Assembly: GCF_001984035.1 (NCBI RefSeq)
Contig: NZ_CP019449.1
Coordinates: 2,666,001-2,730,000 of the forward strand
DNA from: Sphingopyxis sp. QXT-31
Lineage (GTDB): Bacteria; Pseudomonadota; Alphaproteobacteria; Sphingomonadales; Sphingomonadaceae
Reading direction: 5' to 3'
DNA length: 64,000 nt
Part shown: piece after piece, positions 46,144-56,016 of the stretch
How the letters are laid out: the number at the start of each line of letters is the position of its first letter
Numbering within the stretch: the stretch's first letter is position 1
The notes under the pieces: generated by a model
Databases searched by the model: none
What the model was told of the DNA's origin: nothing
What the model saw: the letters and a program-made list of their open reading frames with translations, nothing else
Program-made: the position numbers and the translations under genes

Positions 46144-48330
46144 ATGGCGAAACGGGTCTTTTCGGCCGCGCTGCTGGGCTGCGCGGTTTTGGCACTGGCG
46201 GCGTGCAACGCCTCGAAGAACGACAGCATCTCGGGCGGTGCCTCGCTCGACGATGCCGAAAAGGCCAGCGAGACCCTGCTCAAGACCGGCGGCAATGGCG
46301 ACGACTGGGGCGCGATCGGCTTCAGCTACGACGAACAGCGCTTCAGCCCGCTCAAGGATATTGACGCGTCGAACGTCGGCCAGCTCGGCATCGCCTGGAC
46401 CGCCGACCTCGACGATGCGCGCGGGCAGGAAGCGACCCCGGTGGTGGTCGACGGCGTGATGTATGTGAGCCACGCCTGGTCGAAGGTCAGCGCCTGGGAC
46501 GCCGCGACGGGCAAATTGCTGTGGAAATTCGACCCCAAGGTCCCCGGGGAACGCGCGGTCCACGCCTGCTGCGACGTCGTCAACCGCGGCGTCGCGGTTT
46601 GGGGCGACAAATTGTTCGTCGGCGCGCTCGACGGCCGGCTGATCGCGCTCGACAGGAAGACCGGTACCGAGGTCTGGTCGACCCAGACCTTCGACGCCGA
46701 ACGGCCCTACACCATCACCGGCGCCCCGCGCGTCGTGAAGGACATGGTGCTGATCGGCAATGGGGGTGCCGAATTCGGCGTCCGCGGCTATGTCACCGCC
46801 TATGATGCCGACACCGGCAAGGAACGCTGGCGCTTCTACACCGCGCCCAACCCCAACAAGGAAAAGGACGGCGCCGCCTCCGACGACATTTTTGCGAGCA
46901 AGGCCAATGCGACCTGGTCCGACAAGGGCGAGTGGCAGACCTCGGGCGGCGGCGGCACCGTGTGGGACGCGATCGTCTACGACAAGGATCTCGACCAGGT
47001 CTATCTCGGGGTCGGCAACGGCAACCCGTGGAACCACGGGACGCGCTCCAATGGTCAGGGCGACAACTGGTTCCTCTCGTCGGTGGTCGCGCTCGACGCC
47101 TCGACCGGCGCCTACAAATGGCATTATCAGGAAACCCCGGCCGAGACTTGGGACTATACCGCGACCCAGCCGATCATCCTCGCCGAGCAGCAGGTCGACG
47201 GCAAACCCGTCAAGGTGCTGTACCATGCACCCAAGAACGGCTTTTTCTTCACCATCGACCGCACGACCGGCAAGCTGATCGACGCCAAGCCCTTCGTCGA
47301 CGGCATCAACTGGGCCACCGGCTACGACCTCAAGACCGGGCGCCCGATCGAAAATCCCGAGGCGCGCTTCTACAAGACCGGCAAGCCCTTCATCGCGATC
47401 CCCGGCGCGCTCGGTGCGCACAACTGGCACCCGATGAGCTACAACCCCGCGACGGGCCTCGTCTATATCCCCGCGCAGCAGATCCCGCAGGGCTATCTCG
47501 CCGACATGAACGAGCTCGACAAGCGCAAGGTCGTCGGCTTCAACATCGGCACGTCGCTCACCGGCACACTGCTCCCCGACGACAAGGCCGCGTTCCGCGC
47601 CGCGGTCGCCGCGACCACCGGGCGGCTCGTCGCCTTCGACCCGCGCAGCGGCAAGGTCGCGTGGAGCGTCGCGCACCCCGCGGCATGGAACGGCGGCACG
47701 ATGACCACCGCGGGCAATCTCGTCTTCCAGGGCACCAGCACCGGCCGCTTCCGCGCCTATACCGCCGACACCGGCAAGCAACTCCTCGACCTCGACATGC
47801 AGTCGGGGATCGTCAGCGCGCCTTCAACCTTCCGCGTCGGCGGCGTGCAATATGTGGCGTTCATGACCAGCAAGGGCGGCGCCTTCCCGCTCGTCGCCGG
47901 GGTCGCCGGCGGCGTGACGCGCAAGGTGCCCAACATCCCGCGCCTCGTCGTGCTCAAGGTCGGCGGGACCGCCAAGCTGCCCGCGCCGCCCGCCTCGACG
48001 ACGCTCGCGTGGAACCCGCCGCCGCAGTTCGGCACCGCCGCACAGGTCGCCGCGGGCAAGGCGCATTTCGGGCGCTATTGCATCGTCTGCCACGGCGACA
48101 GCGCGATCGGCAACGGCTTCACCCCCGACCTCCGCGTCTCGGGCACGCTCGCCAACGCCGATGCGTGGAAGGGTGTCGTCGTGGACGGCATGCTCAAGGA
48201 CCGCGGCATGGTGAGCTTCGCCAACGTGCTCACGCCTGCCGACGCCGAGGCGCTGCGCGCCTATGTCATCGACCGCTCGAACTGGACCAAGGCGAACTTG
48301 GCGGACTCGTCCGCCCCGATGGGACGCTGA
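46144..48330 (+). CDS. PQQ-dependent quinohaem alcohol dehydrogenase, lipoprotein
   Basis: 728 residues from ATG 46144. The signal has lipobox LAAC (Cys21), so it is probably membrane-tethered. The eight-bladed PQQ propeller has the vicinal disulfide in HACCDVVNRG (Cys142-Cys143), typical W-docking repeats, and metal-site residues. After a linker, cytochrome c domain CIVCH (646-650) with a GMVSF distal Met segment. It oxidises alcohols in the periplasm, passing electrons through haem c to the respiratory chain. A possible target of the regulator that also controls etfBA. Confidence 0.94.
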   Translation: MAKRVFSAALLGCAVLALAACNASKNDSISGGASLDDAEKASETLLKTGGNGDDWGAIGFSYDEQRFSPLKDIDASNVGQLGIAWTADLDDARGQEATPVVVDGVMYVSHAWSKVSAWDAATGKLLWKFDPKVPGERAVHACCDVVNRGVAVWGDKLFVGALDGRLIALDRKTGTEVWSTQTFDAERPYTITGAPRVVKDMVLIGNGGAEFGVRGYVTAYDADTGKERWRFYTAPNPNKEKDGAASDDIFASKANATWSDKGEWQTSGGGGTVWDAIVYDKDLDQVYLGVGNGNPWNHGTRSNGQGDNWFLSSVVALDASTGAYKWHYQETPAETWDYTATQPIILAEQQVDGKPVKVLYHAPKNGFFFTIDRTTGKLIDAKPFVDGINWATGYDLKTGRPIENPEARFYKTGKPFIAIPGALGAHNWHPMSYNPATGLVYIPAQQIPQGYLADMNELDKRKVVGFNIGTSLTGTLLPDDKAAFRAAVAATTGRLVAFDPRSGKVAWSVAHPAAWNGGTMTTAGNLVFQGTSTGRFRAYTADTGKQLLDLDMQSGIVSAPSTFRVGGVQYVAFMTSKGGAFPLVAGVAGGVTRKVPNIPRLVVLKVGGTAKLPAPPASTTLAWNPPPQFGTAAQVAAGKAHFGRYCIVCHGDSAIGNGFTPDLRVSGTLANADAWKGVVVDGMLKDRGMVSFANVLTPADAEALRAYVIDRSNWTKANLADSSAPMGR

Positions 48331-48355
48331 TATGCCGCTTTTTTAGGCAATGCGG

Positions 48356-48399
48356 TTGCGCCGTTGCCCACGCCTTGGGCAGCGGCGCAATTTGCTTTC
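48356..48399 (+). terminator. Hairpin terminator after the PQQ dehydrogenase
   Basis: TTGCGCCG(T)TGCCC and GGGCA(G)CGGCGCAA make a 14-bp stem around ACGCCTT, followed by a T-rich run. It separates the dehydrogenase from glnB. Confidence 0.6.
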
Positions 48400-48431
48400 A
48401 AAATTCTTACCGGAAGCTTGCGATTCGGCAA

Positions 48432-48448
48432 TTGGCACGGCTTTTGAT
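48432..48448 (+). promoter_or_regulatory. Sigma-54 promoter before glnB
   Basis: TTGGCACGGCTTTTGAT matches the RpoN consensus TTGGCACGNNNNTTGCW except for A in place of C in the -12 element. It lies about 110 bp upstream of glnB, consistent with NtrC-dependent expression of glnBA. Confidence 0.6.
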
Positions 48449-48559
48449 TGGTGCAACATGACGGGGCCTCGCAGCGACTCAAGGTGAGTGCGAACCGGAC
48501 AGGCAGGCCTGGTCCGGCTCTGGCTGCAGGCATCGATAAAGCCCAAGTGGGGGACATGA

Positions 48560-48901
<342 letters not shown>

Positions 48902-48975
48902 CCAGCATAAGCTCTCCAATCCTGTTCAACTAAACCGGCCCGGCCGGTCATCATCGCAAGAAGGAAGTTCAGACC

Positions 48976-50388
48976 ATGGCCACCAAGCCCAAGGACATCA
49001 TCGCCCGCATCAAGGACAACGACATCGAGTGGGTCGATCTGCGTTTCACCGATCCCAAGGGCAAGTGGCAGCACCTCACCATGTGCGCCGGCGTGATCGA
49101 CGAGGATGCGCTCGAGGACGGCCTGATGTTCGACGGTTCGTCGATCGAGGGCTGGAAGGCGATCAACGAGAGCGACATGATCCTGAAGCCCGACCTCGAC
49201 GCCGTTTACGACGATCCCTTCTCGGCCACCCCGATGATGGTGATCTTCTGCGACATCGTCGAGCCGTCGACCGGCGAAGGCTACGCCCGCGACCCGCGCA
49301 CGACGGCGAAGCGCGCCGAGGCCTATGTCGCCTCGACCGGCGTCGGCGACACCGTCTATGTCGGCCCCGAGGCCGAATTCTTCATGTTCGACGACGTGCG
49401 TTTCGAAACCGGCTACAACAAGTCGGGCTTCGAGATCGACGATATCGAGCTGCCGACCAACACCGGCCGCAGCTACGAAGGCGGCAACCTCGGCCACCGT
49501 CCGCGCGCCAAGGGCGGCTATTTCCCCGTCGCGCCGGTCGATAGCGCCGTCGACATCCGCGCCGAGATGGTCTCGACGATGCTCGAAATGGGCCTGCCTT
49601 GCGACAAGCACCACCATGAGGTCGCCGCGGCGCAGCACGAGCTGGGCCTGACCTTCGGCACGCTCACCGAAACCGCCGACCGCATGCAGATCTACAAATA
49701 TGTCGTGCACCAGGTCGCGCATGCCTATGGCAAGACCGCGACCTTCATGCCCAAGCCGATCAAGGACGACAACGGCAGCGGCATGCACACCCACATCTCG
49801 ATCTGGGAAAAGGGCAAGCCGCTCTTCGCCGGCAACGGCTATGCGGGCCTCAGCGACATGTGCCTCTATTTCATCGGCGGCGTCGTCAAGCACGCCAAGG
49901 CCTTGAACGCCTTCACCAACCCGACGACGAACAGCTACAAGCGCCTCGTTCCCGGCTTCGAAGCGCCGGTGCTGCTCGCCTATTCGAGCCGCAACCGCTC
50001 GGCCTCGTGCCGCATCCCCTATGGCGCGGGCGCCAAGGCGAAGCGCGTCGAATTCCGCTTCCCCGATGCAATGGCCAACCCCTATCTCTGCTATTCGGCG
50101 CTGCTGATGGCGGGGCTCGACGGCATCGCGAACAAGATCCACCCGGGCGACCCGATGGACAAGAATCTCTATGACCTGCCGCCCGAGGAACTGGCCGAAG
50201 TCCCGACCGTCTGCGGCTCGCTGCGCGAAGCGCTCGACAGCCTGCTCGCCGACCACGACTTCCTGCTGAAGGGCGACGTGTTCACCAAGGACCAGATCGA
50301 GGCCTATGTCGAACTGAAGTGGGACGAAGTCTATCGTTTCGAACAGACGCCGAGCCCGGTCGAGTTCGACATGTATTACAGCGCCTGA
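48976..50388 (+). CDS. glnA: Type I glutamine synthetase
   Basis: 470 residues. Landmarks: [42 protein letters not shown] and the ATP loop NRSASCRIP. Adenylylation Tyr is Tyr399 in NLYDLPPEE, so activity is probably controlled by GlnE. It forms glutamine from glutamate and ammonia. Confidence 0.98.
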   Translation: MATKPKDIIARIKDNDIEWVDLRFTDPKGKWQHLTMCAGVIDEDALEDGLMFDGSSIEGWKAINESDMILKPDLDAVYDDPFSATPMMVIFCDIVEPSTGEGYARDPRTTAKRAEAYVASTGVGDTVYVGPEAEFFMFDDVRFETGYNKSGFEIDDIELPTNTGRSYEGGNLGHRPRAKGGYFPVAPVDSAVDIRAEMVSTMLEMGLPCDKHHHEVAAAQHELGLTFGTLTETADRMQIYKYVVHQVAHAYGKTATFMPKPIKDDNGSGMHTHISIWEKGKPLFAGNGYAGLSDMCLYFIGGVVKHAKALNAFTNPTTNSYKRLVPGFEAPVLLAYSSRNRSASCRIPYGAGAKAKRVEFRFPDAMANPYLCYSALLMAGLDGIANKIHPGDPMDKNLYDLPPEELAEVPTVCGSLREALDSLLADHDFLLKGDVFTKDQIEAYVELKWDEVYRFEQTPSPVEFDMYYSA

Positions 50389-50414
50389 TCCTTCGGGTCA
50401 GCGACGCGTAAGAA

Positions 50415-50450
50415 GGGCATCCGGTCTGGGGGGACCGGGCGCCCTTTTTT
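50415..50450 (+). terminator. Rho-independent terminator after glnA
   Basis: GGGCATCCGGT, loop CTGGGGGG, ACCGGGCGCCC, followed by six T (50445-50450). The stem has one two-base mismatch. A clear end for the glnBA operon. Confidence 0.85.
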
Positions 50451-50500
50451 CTGGAGCGACGCCGGGGGTCGGCTTTGGGGTGGGGAGCGGACGTTCCTAA

Positions 50501-50651
50501 TCCTCCCTGCGGCGTAGCCGTGGGGAGGGGGACCGCCGCGAAGCGGTGGTGGAGGGGCGATGCCATAAGCGTCGGTCTGAGGCCGCCGCCCCTCCACCAC
50601 CGCCTGCGGCGGCGGTCCCCCTCCCCATCGCTTCGCGACAGGGAGGATTAT
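50501..50651. repeat. GC-rich intergenic repeat, family A, copy 3
   Basis: Begins TCCTCCCTGCGGC and ends CAGGGAGGAT, with inner GGTGGTGGAGGGG and CCCCTCCACC arms. It fills most of the 371-bp gap after glnA; the last 100 bp up to 50759 hold the promoter region of the next gene. Confidence 0.75.
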
Positions 50652-50759
50652 GATGACCGCTTCCGCCCGAAACCCGCCATCCCGTCCCCAAATCCAATTT
50701 CGTCACCCGCCCCAATAAATCGCTTTCCTAAAATATTCCGCTATGGTCCATACTGTCGG

Positions 50760-51200
50760 ATGACCGACCCGACTCGCCCGCCTGGCGCTCCCGCCCGCCT
50801 CCTCGAAGGCACCATTCTCGCCTTTACGCCCGTCGCGCAGCAGCGCTGCCGCGCCGACGGCTGGACGCCGCTCACGCAGGAACGTTTCATCCGCGCGCTC
50901 GAGGCGATGGGCTCGGTCGGCGCCGCGGCGAAGACGGTCGGCATGAGCCGCCGCTCGGCGTACAAGCTGCGCGACCACGACGATGCCGGCAGCTTCGCCC
51001 GCGCCTGGGATCAGGCGCTCGATCTCGGCCGCGGGCGGATGTTCGACTATGCGATGGAGCGCGCGCTGAACGGCGTCACCACCGTGCGCATCTTTCGCGG
51101 CGGCGCGGTCGACATCAGTTGCGGCCCCAACATGGACCTCGTCAACGCCGCGATCCGCGAACCGTCGGCGCCCGCTAAGGGCACAAAGGTAACAAAATAG
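50760..51200 (+). CDS. Predicted helix-turn-helix protein of unknown function
   Basis: 146 residues from ATG 50760. Residues about 38-70 (QERFIRALEAMGSVGAAAKTVGMSRRSAYKLRDHDD, motif at its middle) resemble an HTH used by terminase small subunit or sigma-like proteins: GSVGAAAKTVGMSRRSAY is a typical recognition turn. The rest (FARAWDQALDLGRGRMFDYAMERALNGV) is the usual companion of phage-type HTH proteins. It could be a chromosomal regulator or a phage remnant; no other phage gene is close. Confidence 0.7.
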   Translation: MTDPTRPPGAPARLLEGTILAFTPVAQQRCRADGWTPLTQERFIRALEAMGSVGAAAKTVGMSRRSAYKLRDHDDAGSFARAWDQALDLGRGRMFDYAMERALNGVTTVRIFRGGAVDISCGPNMDLVNAAIREPSAPAKGTKVTK

Positions 51201-51346
51201 TCGCTACCGACCGGAGAACTTTGTGAACTTAAGCCGCAAAAGGCCGCGATCGCCTCTTATTCTTTTTTTGCCGCAAACCCGGCGCAAAGACATTGGTAAC
51301 GCGCATGATCCAAGCTAGATCAGTGACATCAGGGGGAGTTTCATTC

Positions 51347-54136
51347 GTGCGCAAGTTTGCCATTCTTCTGGCCGCCTCGGCCTTGGCGCTCGCCGCGCCC
51401 GCCCTTGCCGCCGACACGCCGGCCTATGGCGCGCCGGCGGCATGGGTGGTGCCGCACGCCGGGCCGCTGCCCGTGGGCGATGCCGCGACGCCGTGGCTGC
51501 TCAGCGACGAACAGATATTGATCGAGGCCGACAAGCGCTCGACTTTCACCGACCACGCCTTTCGCATCGCCTCGGCCGACGCGCTGCGCAACTGGGACGA
51601 CCTGCAATTCGTGTGGCAGCCCGACCGCGACGACCTGATCGTCCACAAGCTCGAGATCGTCCGCGGCGGCGCCACCATCGATCTGCTCGCGCAGGGGCTC
51701 AAGCTCACCGTGCTCCGCCGCGAAACCGCGTTCGAGCAGAAGATGATCGACGGGCTGCTCACCGCGACCGCGGCGATCGAGGATCTGCGCGTCGGCGACA
51801 CGGTGCGTTTCTCGGTAACCGTCGTCGAACGCAGCGACGTGCTCGCGGGCAATGGCGAGGCCTTTGCCAATGTCCAGGCGAAACCCGCCGCGATGGCGCA
51901 GGGCTCGCTCCGCGTGCTGTGGCCCAGGGCGCTGCCGGTGAAGTGGAAAGCCTTCGGCAAGGGCATCGCGCCGGTCGAGGCCGATCAGGGCGCGTACCAC
52001 ATCCTCACCCAGTCCCAGCCGGTGATCAAGCAGGACGAGATGCCGCAGGACGCGCCGCTGCGCTATCGCCGCCCGCCGGGGCTCGAATTTTCGACCTTCG
52101 CCAGCTGGACCGACCTGTCGCGCACCGTCGCGCCGCTTTACGCGACCACCGGCACGGTCAAGGAGAGCGGCACGCTCGCCGCCGCGATCGACAAGATCGC
52201 CGCCTCGACCAAGGACCCCAAGGCGCGCGCCGCCGCCGCGCTCGCCTTTGTCCAGAACGAGATCCGCTATCTCTACAACGGCCTCGCCAACGGCAATTAT
52301 GTGCCGCAAAAGCCCGAGGAAACGTGGACGCTGCGCTATGGCGACTGCAAGGCAAAGACCTTGCTGCTGCTCGCGGTTCTGGACCGCCTCGGCATCGCGG
52401 CGCAGCCTACGCTCGTCCATTCGACGCTCGGCGATGCGCTGCCCGACCGGCTGCCGACGCTCGGCGCCTTCGACCATGTCATCGTCCAGGCGGCGATCGA
52501 CGGCACCGATTACTGGCTCGACGGCACCACCGCGGGCACGCATGTCGCGGATCTCGCCGACGTCCCGCCCTTCCGCCACGCGCTGCCGCTGACCAACGCG
52601 GGCCATGACCTCGCGCCGCTGCCCGTGCGGCGCCCGGCGCGGCCCGACATGACCGTCAGCATCGCTTACGACCAGTCGGCGGGCACCGCTTTTCCGCCGC
52701 TCTTCGACATGCGCTTCACCATGCGCGGCGAGCTTGCGACGCGCATGAGGGGCATGGCGGCGCAGGCGACCCCCGAACAATTGCGCGACCTCGCGCAGGG
52801 CGCGCTCGGCGACTTCGTCAACAACGGCCAGATCCACACGCGCGCGATCGAGATCGACGAGGCGGCGGGCACCGCGACGATCCGCGCCGCGGGTGTCGGC
52901 AATCTGCCATGGGTCCGCGACGAGCAGCGCCCCTATGTGAAGCTCGACGGGCTGATCGGCGATTTCGAGGTCAGCGCCGACCGCAGCCGCGCCGCGTGGC
53001 GGAGCATTCCGGTCGCGGGCGGCCAGCCCAGCCTGATCGTGCGCGAAATCAGCCTCAAGCTGCCGCGCGCCGATGGTTTTGCGATGGAGGGCGACACCGC
53101 CGCCGACCTGATGATCGCGGGCATCGGCATGCAGCGTGAGGCGAAGCTCGCCGGCGACCGCCTCGAACAGCGCGAGACGATCTGGACCACCGGGCGCGAG
53201 GTCGCGGTCGATCAGCTGCCCGCCGCGCGCGCGGCGACCGCCGCCGCCAAGCAGCGCGAATTCCGTTTGCGCGCCCCCGCGGGCTTCCCTTCGCGCACCG
53301 AGGAGATTGCCGAAGCCAAGAAGGCGAAGCGCCTCGGCCCGCTGCTGGCCGCCTATCAAAAGGCCATCGACGACGATCCCGAAGTCGCAAACGGCTATCT
53401 CAACCGCGCCGTCTTCCACGCCGGCATCTTCGAACCCAAGGCTGCGATTGCGGATATGGGCGAGGCGCTGAAGCGCGAGGCCGATGCGGCGACCTATCTG
53501 CGCCGCGCGGGCCTTTATTTCGACACCGGCGATTTCAAGGCGGCCCTCGCCGACACCGACGAGGTGCTGGCGCTCGATCCGGGGTCTGAAACCGCGCTCG
53601 ACTACAAGATCCGCCTGTTCGCCGAACTCAAGCAGTTCGACGATTCGCTCGCGCTCAACGACGAGCAGATCGCCGCAGCGAAGGACAAGCGCGGCTGGGT
53701 CGCGCTCAAGGCCGAGACGCTCGGCAAGGCTGGGCGCGCCGAAGAGGGCGCCGCGCTGCTCGCCGAAGCGCTGACTGAGCGGCCGGGCGACCCGGGCCTG
53801 CTCAACGGCCTCTGCTGGCTCAAGGGCACACGCTCGTTCGAACTCGAATCGGCGCTCAAGGATTGCACCCGCGCGATCGAGCTCACCGACGATCCGGCGG
53901 CGGTGCTCGACAGCCGCGCGATGGTCTTTTTCCGCCTCGGCCGGATGGAGGAGGCGCGCGCCGACCTCGACGCCGCGCTCAAGATCAGCCCGAACATGCC
54001 GGGGTCGCTCTACATGCGCGGCATTGTCAAGCTGCGCGGCGACGACCGCGCCGGCGGTCAGGCCGACCTCGCGCTCGCGCGGTTGCAACGGGGCCGCATC
54101 GACACCGAATATTCGGGCTTCGGGATCACGCCCTGA
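51347..54136 (+). CDS. DUF3857 / transglutaminase-like / TPR secreted protein
   Basis: 929 residues from a GTG at 51347 with GGGGAG upstream. A signal peptide (FAILLAASALALAAPALAA) is followed by a DUF3857 domain (about 60-260), then a transglutaminase-like core with Cys in RYGDCKAKTLLLL, His in GAFDHVIVQ and Asp in WLDGTT. The last 280 residues are TPR-type helical repeats. A large envelope protein, perhaps binding or processing peptides; the substrate is unknown. Confidence 0.9.
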   Translation: MRKFAILLAASALALAAPALAADTPAYGAPAAWVVPHAGPLPVGDAATPWLLSDEQILIEADKRSTFTDHAFRIASADALRNWDDLQFVWQPDRDDLIVHKLEIVRGGATIDLLAQGLKLTVLRRETAFEQKMIDGLLTATAAIEDLRVGDTVRFSVTVVERSDVLAGNGEAFANVQAKPAAMAQGSLRVLWPRALPVKWKAFGKGIAPVEADQGAYHILTQSQPVIKQDEMPQDAPLRYRRPPGLEFSTFASWTDLSRTVAPLYATTGTVKESGTLAAAIDKIAASTKDPKARAAAALAFVQNEIRYLYNGLANGNYVPQKPEETWTLRYGDCKAKTLLLLAVLDRLGIAAQPTLVHSTLGDALPDRLPTLGAFDHVIVQAAIDGTDYWLDGTTAGTHVADLADVPPFRHALPLTNAGHDLAPLPVRRPARPDMTVSIAYDQSAGTAFPPLFDMRFTMRGELATRMRGMAAQATPEQLRDLAQGALGDFVNNGQIHTRAIEIDEAAGTATIRAAGVGNLPWVRDEQRPYVKLDGLIGDFEVSADRSRAAWRSIPVAGGQPSLIVREISLKLPRADGFAMEGDTAADLMIAGIGMQREAKLAGDRLEQRETIWTTGREVAVDQLPAARAATAAAKQREFRLRAPAGFPSRTEEIAEAKKAKRLGPLLAAYQKAIDDDPEVANGYLNRAVFHAGIFEPKAAIADMGEALKREADAATYLRRAGLYFDTGDFKAALADTDEVLALDPGSETALDYKIRLFAELKQFDDSLALNDEQIAAAKDKRGWVALKAETLGKAGRAEEGAALLAEALTERPGDPGLLNGLCWLKGTRSFELESALKDCTRAIELTDDPAAVLDSRAMVFFRLGRMEEARADLDAALKISPNMPGSLYMRGIVKLRGDDRAGGQADLALARLQRGRIDTEYSGFGITP

Positions 54137-54180
54137 GAGGGTGATGAATGGCGGCTTTGGGGTGGAGAGCGGACCTCCTA

Positions 54181-54388
54181 ATCCTCCCTGTCGCGAAGCG
54201 ATGGGGAGGGGGACAGTTTGGGGTCGTCCGGTCCCCCGGACCGGACTCGGATTGCCGGGGGCAATTCAAGTCCAAACTCGAAGCATGGTGGAGGGGTGCG
54301 TGCAGCCGAAGTCGGCCTATGGCCTCCCGCTCCCCTCCACCACCCTGCGGGTGGTCCCCTCCCCACGGCTACGCCGCAGGGAGGATTA
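54181..54388. repeat. GC-rich intergenic repeat, family A, copy 4 (with insertion)
   Basis: Same start and end (ATCCTCCCTG ... CAGGGAGGAT) but about 55 bp longer, with an extra middle segment (GTCCCCCGGACC, CTCGAAGCATGG). It lies in the 293-bp convergent gap between the TPR protein and the membrane protein. Confidence 0.7.
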
Positions 54389-54429
54389 AGATGACGGAAA
54401 GCGCCCGAAAGCGGGCGTGTTCCACATAG

Positions 54430-55089
54430 CTAACGCACCATCATCCCACGCTTGGCGACCGCGACGAAGCTGCCCGCGATCAGCGAAATCGCGAGCACCG
54501 CGATCACGTCGAGCGGGCCGAGCGGCGCGTTCCAGCCGAGCGCGTCGAGCGCGGCCCAGGGCAACAGCACCGCACCCGCGATCAAAAACGCCCAGGACGC
54601 GCCCTCCAGCCCCAGCTGGCGGTCGAACTCGTCATAGGAGCGCATCCAGAAATAGGAAAGCAGGCTGACGGCCATCAGCACCGCGAGCGCCGCCAGCGCC
54701 ACCCCCGGCGCAACGATCCCGGCGGCAAAGTCGGGCGTTCGCGCCAGCGCGAGCGACACCAAAGTCACCCCGATCCAGCCCATATAGAGCGCCGAGCTCA
54801 GCAGCTTCGGCCGGTCCTCGACCAGTTCCTCGGCATCGCCGACGTTGAGTAGCTTCGCCCCGGCGCGCGGCGCCGCGAGCCCGAAACCGACCATCGCGCC
54901 GACCAGCAGGAACACCAGCCCGATGCCGCCCAGCGCGATCCGCGACGGCCCCATCGCCGCCAGCAATCCCTCGCCGGCCGCCCAAAGCGCCAGCGATACC
55001 GTGCCCGCGCCCACCACGGCACCGATCAGCGAACTGACCCCGGCCTTCTTCCACTTGCGCTTGCGTTCGTCGGTCATGGCGGCACTCAT
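54430..55089 (-). CDS. Membrane protein of unknown function in an XRE regulator pair
   Basis: 219 residues with about five TM helices (18-35, 50-70, 98-116, 122-143, 165-184, 192-210). Its ATG overlaps the stop of the XRE regulator by 4 bp, a common two-gene arrangement in which the membrane protein is the controlled target. No family motif recognised; EEFDRQ-type segment SYDEFDRQLGLE is conserved-looking. Confidence 0.75.
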   Translation of the reverse strand: MSAAMTDERKRKWKKAGVSSLIGAVVGAGTVSLALWAAGEGLLAAMGPSRIALGGIGLVFLLVGAMVGFGLAAPRAGAKLLNVGDAEELVEDRPKLLSSALYMGWIGVTLVSLALARTPDFAAGIVAPGVALAALAVLMAVSLLSYFWMRSYDEFDRQLGLEGASWAFLIAGAVLLPWAALDALGWNAPLGPLDVIAVLAISLIAGSFVAVAKRGMMVR

Positions 55090-55298
55090 CTTTCGTCCTC
55101 CGGCTTCCAGTCGTCGATAAACAGCTCGCGCACCTCGAGCCCGAACAGGCCGGCCATGCGCAGCGCGAGCGGCAGGCTGGGGTCATATTTGTCGGTCTCG
55201 ACCGCGTTGATCGTCTGCCGCGAGACGCGCAGCCGGCGGGCCAATTCCCCCTGGCTCCACCCCGCCGCTTCGCGATATTCGCGCACCCGGTTCTCCAA
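55086..55298 (-). CDS. XRE-family transcriptional regulator
   Basis: 70 residues from a TTG at 55298 with AGGGAG upstream. A single HTH: EAAGWSQGELARRLRVSRQTINAVETDKYDPSL, with the recognition helix in SRQTINAVE. Small regulators of this type usually control their own operon. Two direct-repeat operators overlap the start region of its promoter (55314-55365). Confidence 0.92.
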   Translation of the reverse strand: MENRVREYREAAGWSQGELARRLRVSRQTINAVETDKYDPSLPLALRMAGLFGLEVRELFIDDWKPEDER

Positions 55299-55313
55299 CC
55301 TTCGCTCCCTTGC

Positions 55314-55365
55314 CTGTCAAGAGCTCTTTACAGGCCGGTGACGGGACTGTCAAACACTCTTTACA
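55314..55365. promoter_or_regulatory. Tandem operators of the XRE regulator
   Basis: CTGTCAAGAGCTCTTTACA (55314-55332) and CTGTCAAACACTCTTTACA (55347-55365) match at 16 of 19 bases and start 33 bp apart, about three helical turns. Each is an imperfect palindrome (TGTCAA ... TTTACA). On the minus strand the right one contains TTGACAG (-35-like) leading to TGTAAAGAG, so both overlap the regulator promoter. Divergent lipoprotein gene may be affected too. Confidence 0.65.
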
Positions 55366-55433
55366 CCTCGCGCTTACCCTTTCGTAAGCCCCCGCCGCTA
55401 TGACGACCGCGATCAACTCGGGGGATATGGGCG

Positions 55434-55952
55434 ATGATCGGGAAATTGATGACGATCGCGGCGGCGCTGCTGCTCGCGGGCTGCGGTTCGGGCGTGAGCG
55501 AGCTGGTCAGCCAGACCAAGACCGTCGCGGCGCCGCGCGAAGAAGTGTTCGCAAAGATGTTTGGCGACGATCAGCAGACCGACCTGCCGCTCGTCACCAA
55601 CGGCGGCTCGACGCGGCTCTATGAACTGGTGATCGAAAAGGACGATCCCGAATGGCCAGCCGCGGCGCCCAAGGAGCGCCCCGAGGCCTATAAGGTCAAA
55701 TTCGCCGTCGCGATGGAAATCCCGCGCGAGACGCACATCATCTATAGCGTCGACGACGGCGCGCTGTCGACCGGGCTCAAATTCACCTTCGAGGAACTCG
55801 CGCCGGACAAGACGCGCGTCGCCTTCACCGTCGACGAGACGAGCGGTCACGACACCCAGGGGCTGACCGTCAACGAGCTCAAGATGCACGCGATCGCGCG
55901 CCAGGCGCTGGGCAAGCTCGACGATTTCGACGAGGTGAAGGAACCCGCCTGA
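55434..55952 (+). CDS. Lipoprotein of unknown function
   Basis: 172 residues, ATG 55434, lipobox LLAGC (MIGKLMTIAAALLLAGCGSG). The remainder (APREEVFAKMFGDDQQ, THIIYSVDDGALSTGLKFTFEEL, FTVDETSGHDTQGLTVNE) is a beta-rich domain like other small SRPBCC-related envelope proteins; tentative. Followed by the M20 peptidase after 64 bp. Confidence 0.8.
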   Translation: MIGKLMTIAAALLLAGCGSGVSELVSQTKTVAAPREEVFAKMFGDDQQTDLPLVTNGGSTRLYELVIEKDDPEWPAAAPKERPEAYKVKFAVAMEIPRETHIIYSVDDGALSTGLKFTFEELAPDKTRVAFTVDETSGHDTQGLTVNELKMHAIARQALGKLDDFDEVKEPA

Positions 55953-56016
55953 CGCGGGCTTGCGGCGCGCGGCATCGCGCGCCACTATGCGGGCTCCCCC
56001 TCAGGAGCCTATTTTC

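Noticed and set aside
48356..48390. NtrC-binding site pair upstream of glnB
   Set aside because: The arms TTGCGCCGTTGCCC and GGGCAGCGGCGCAA form one long hairpin with a T-rich tail and fit a terminator better; spacing between NtrC-like half-sites is wrong.
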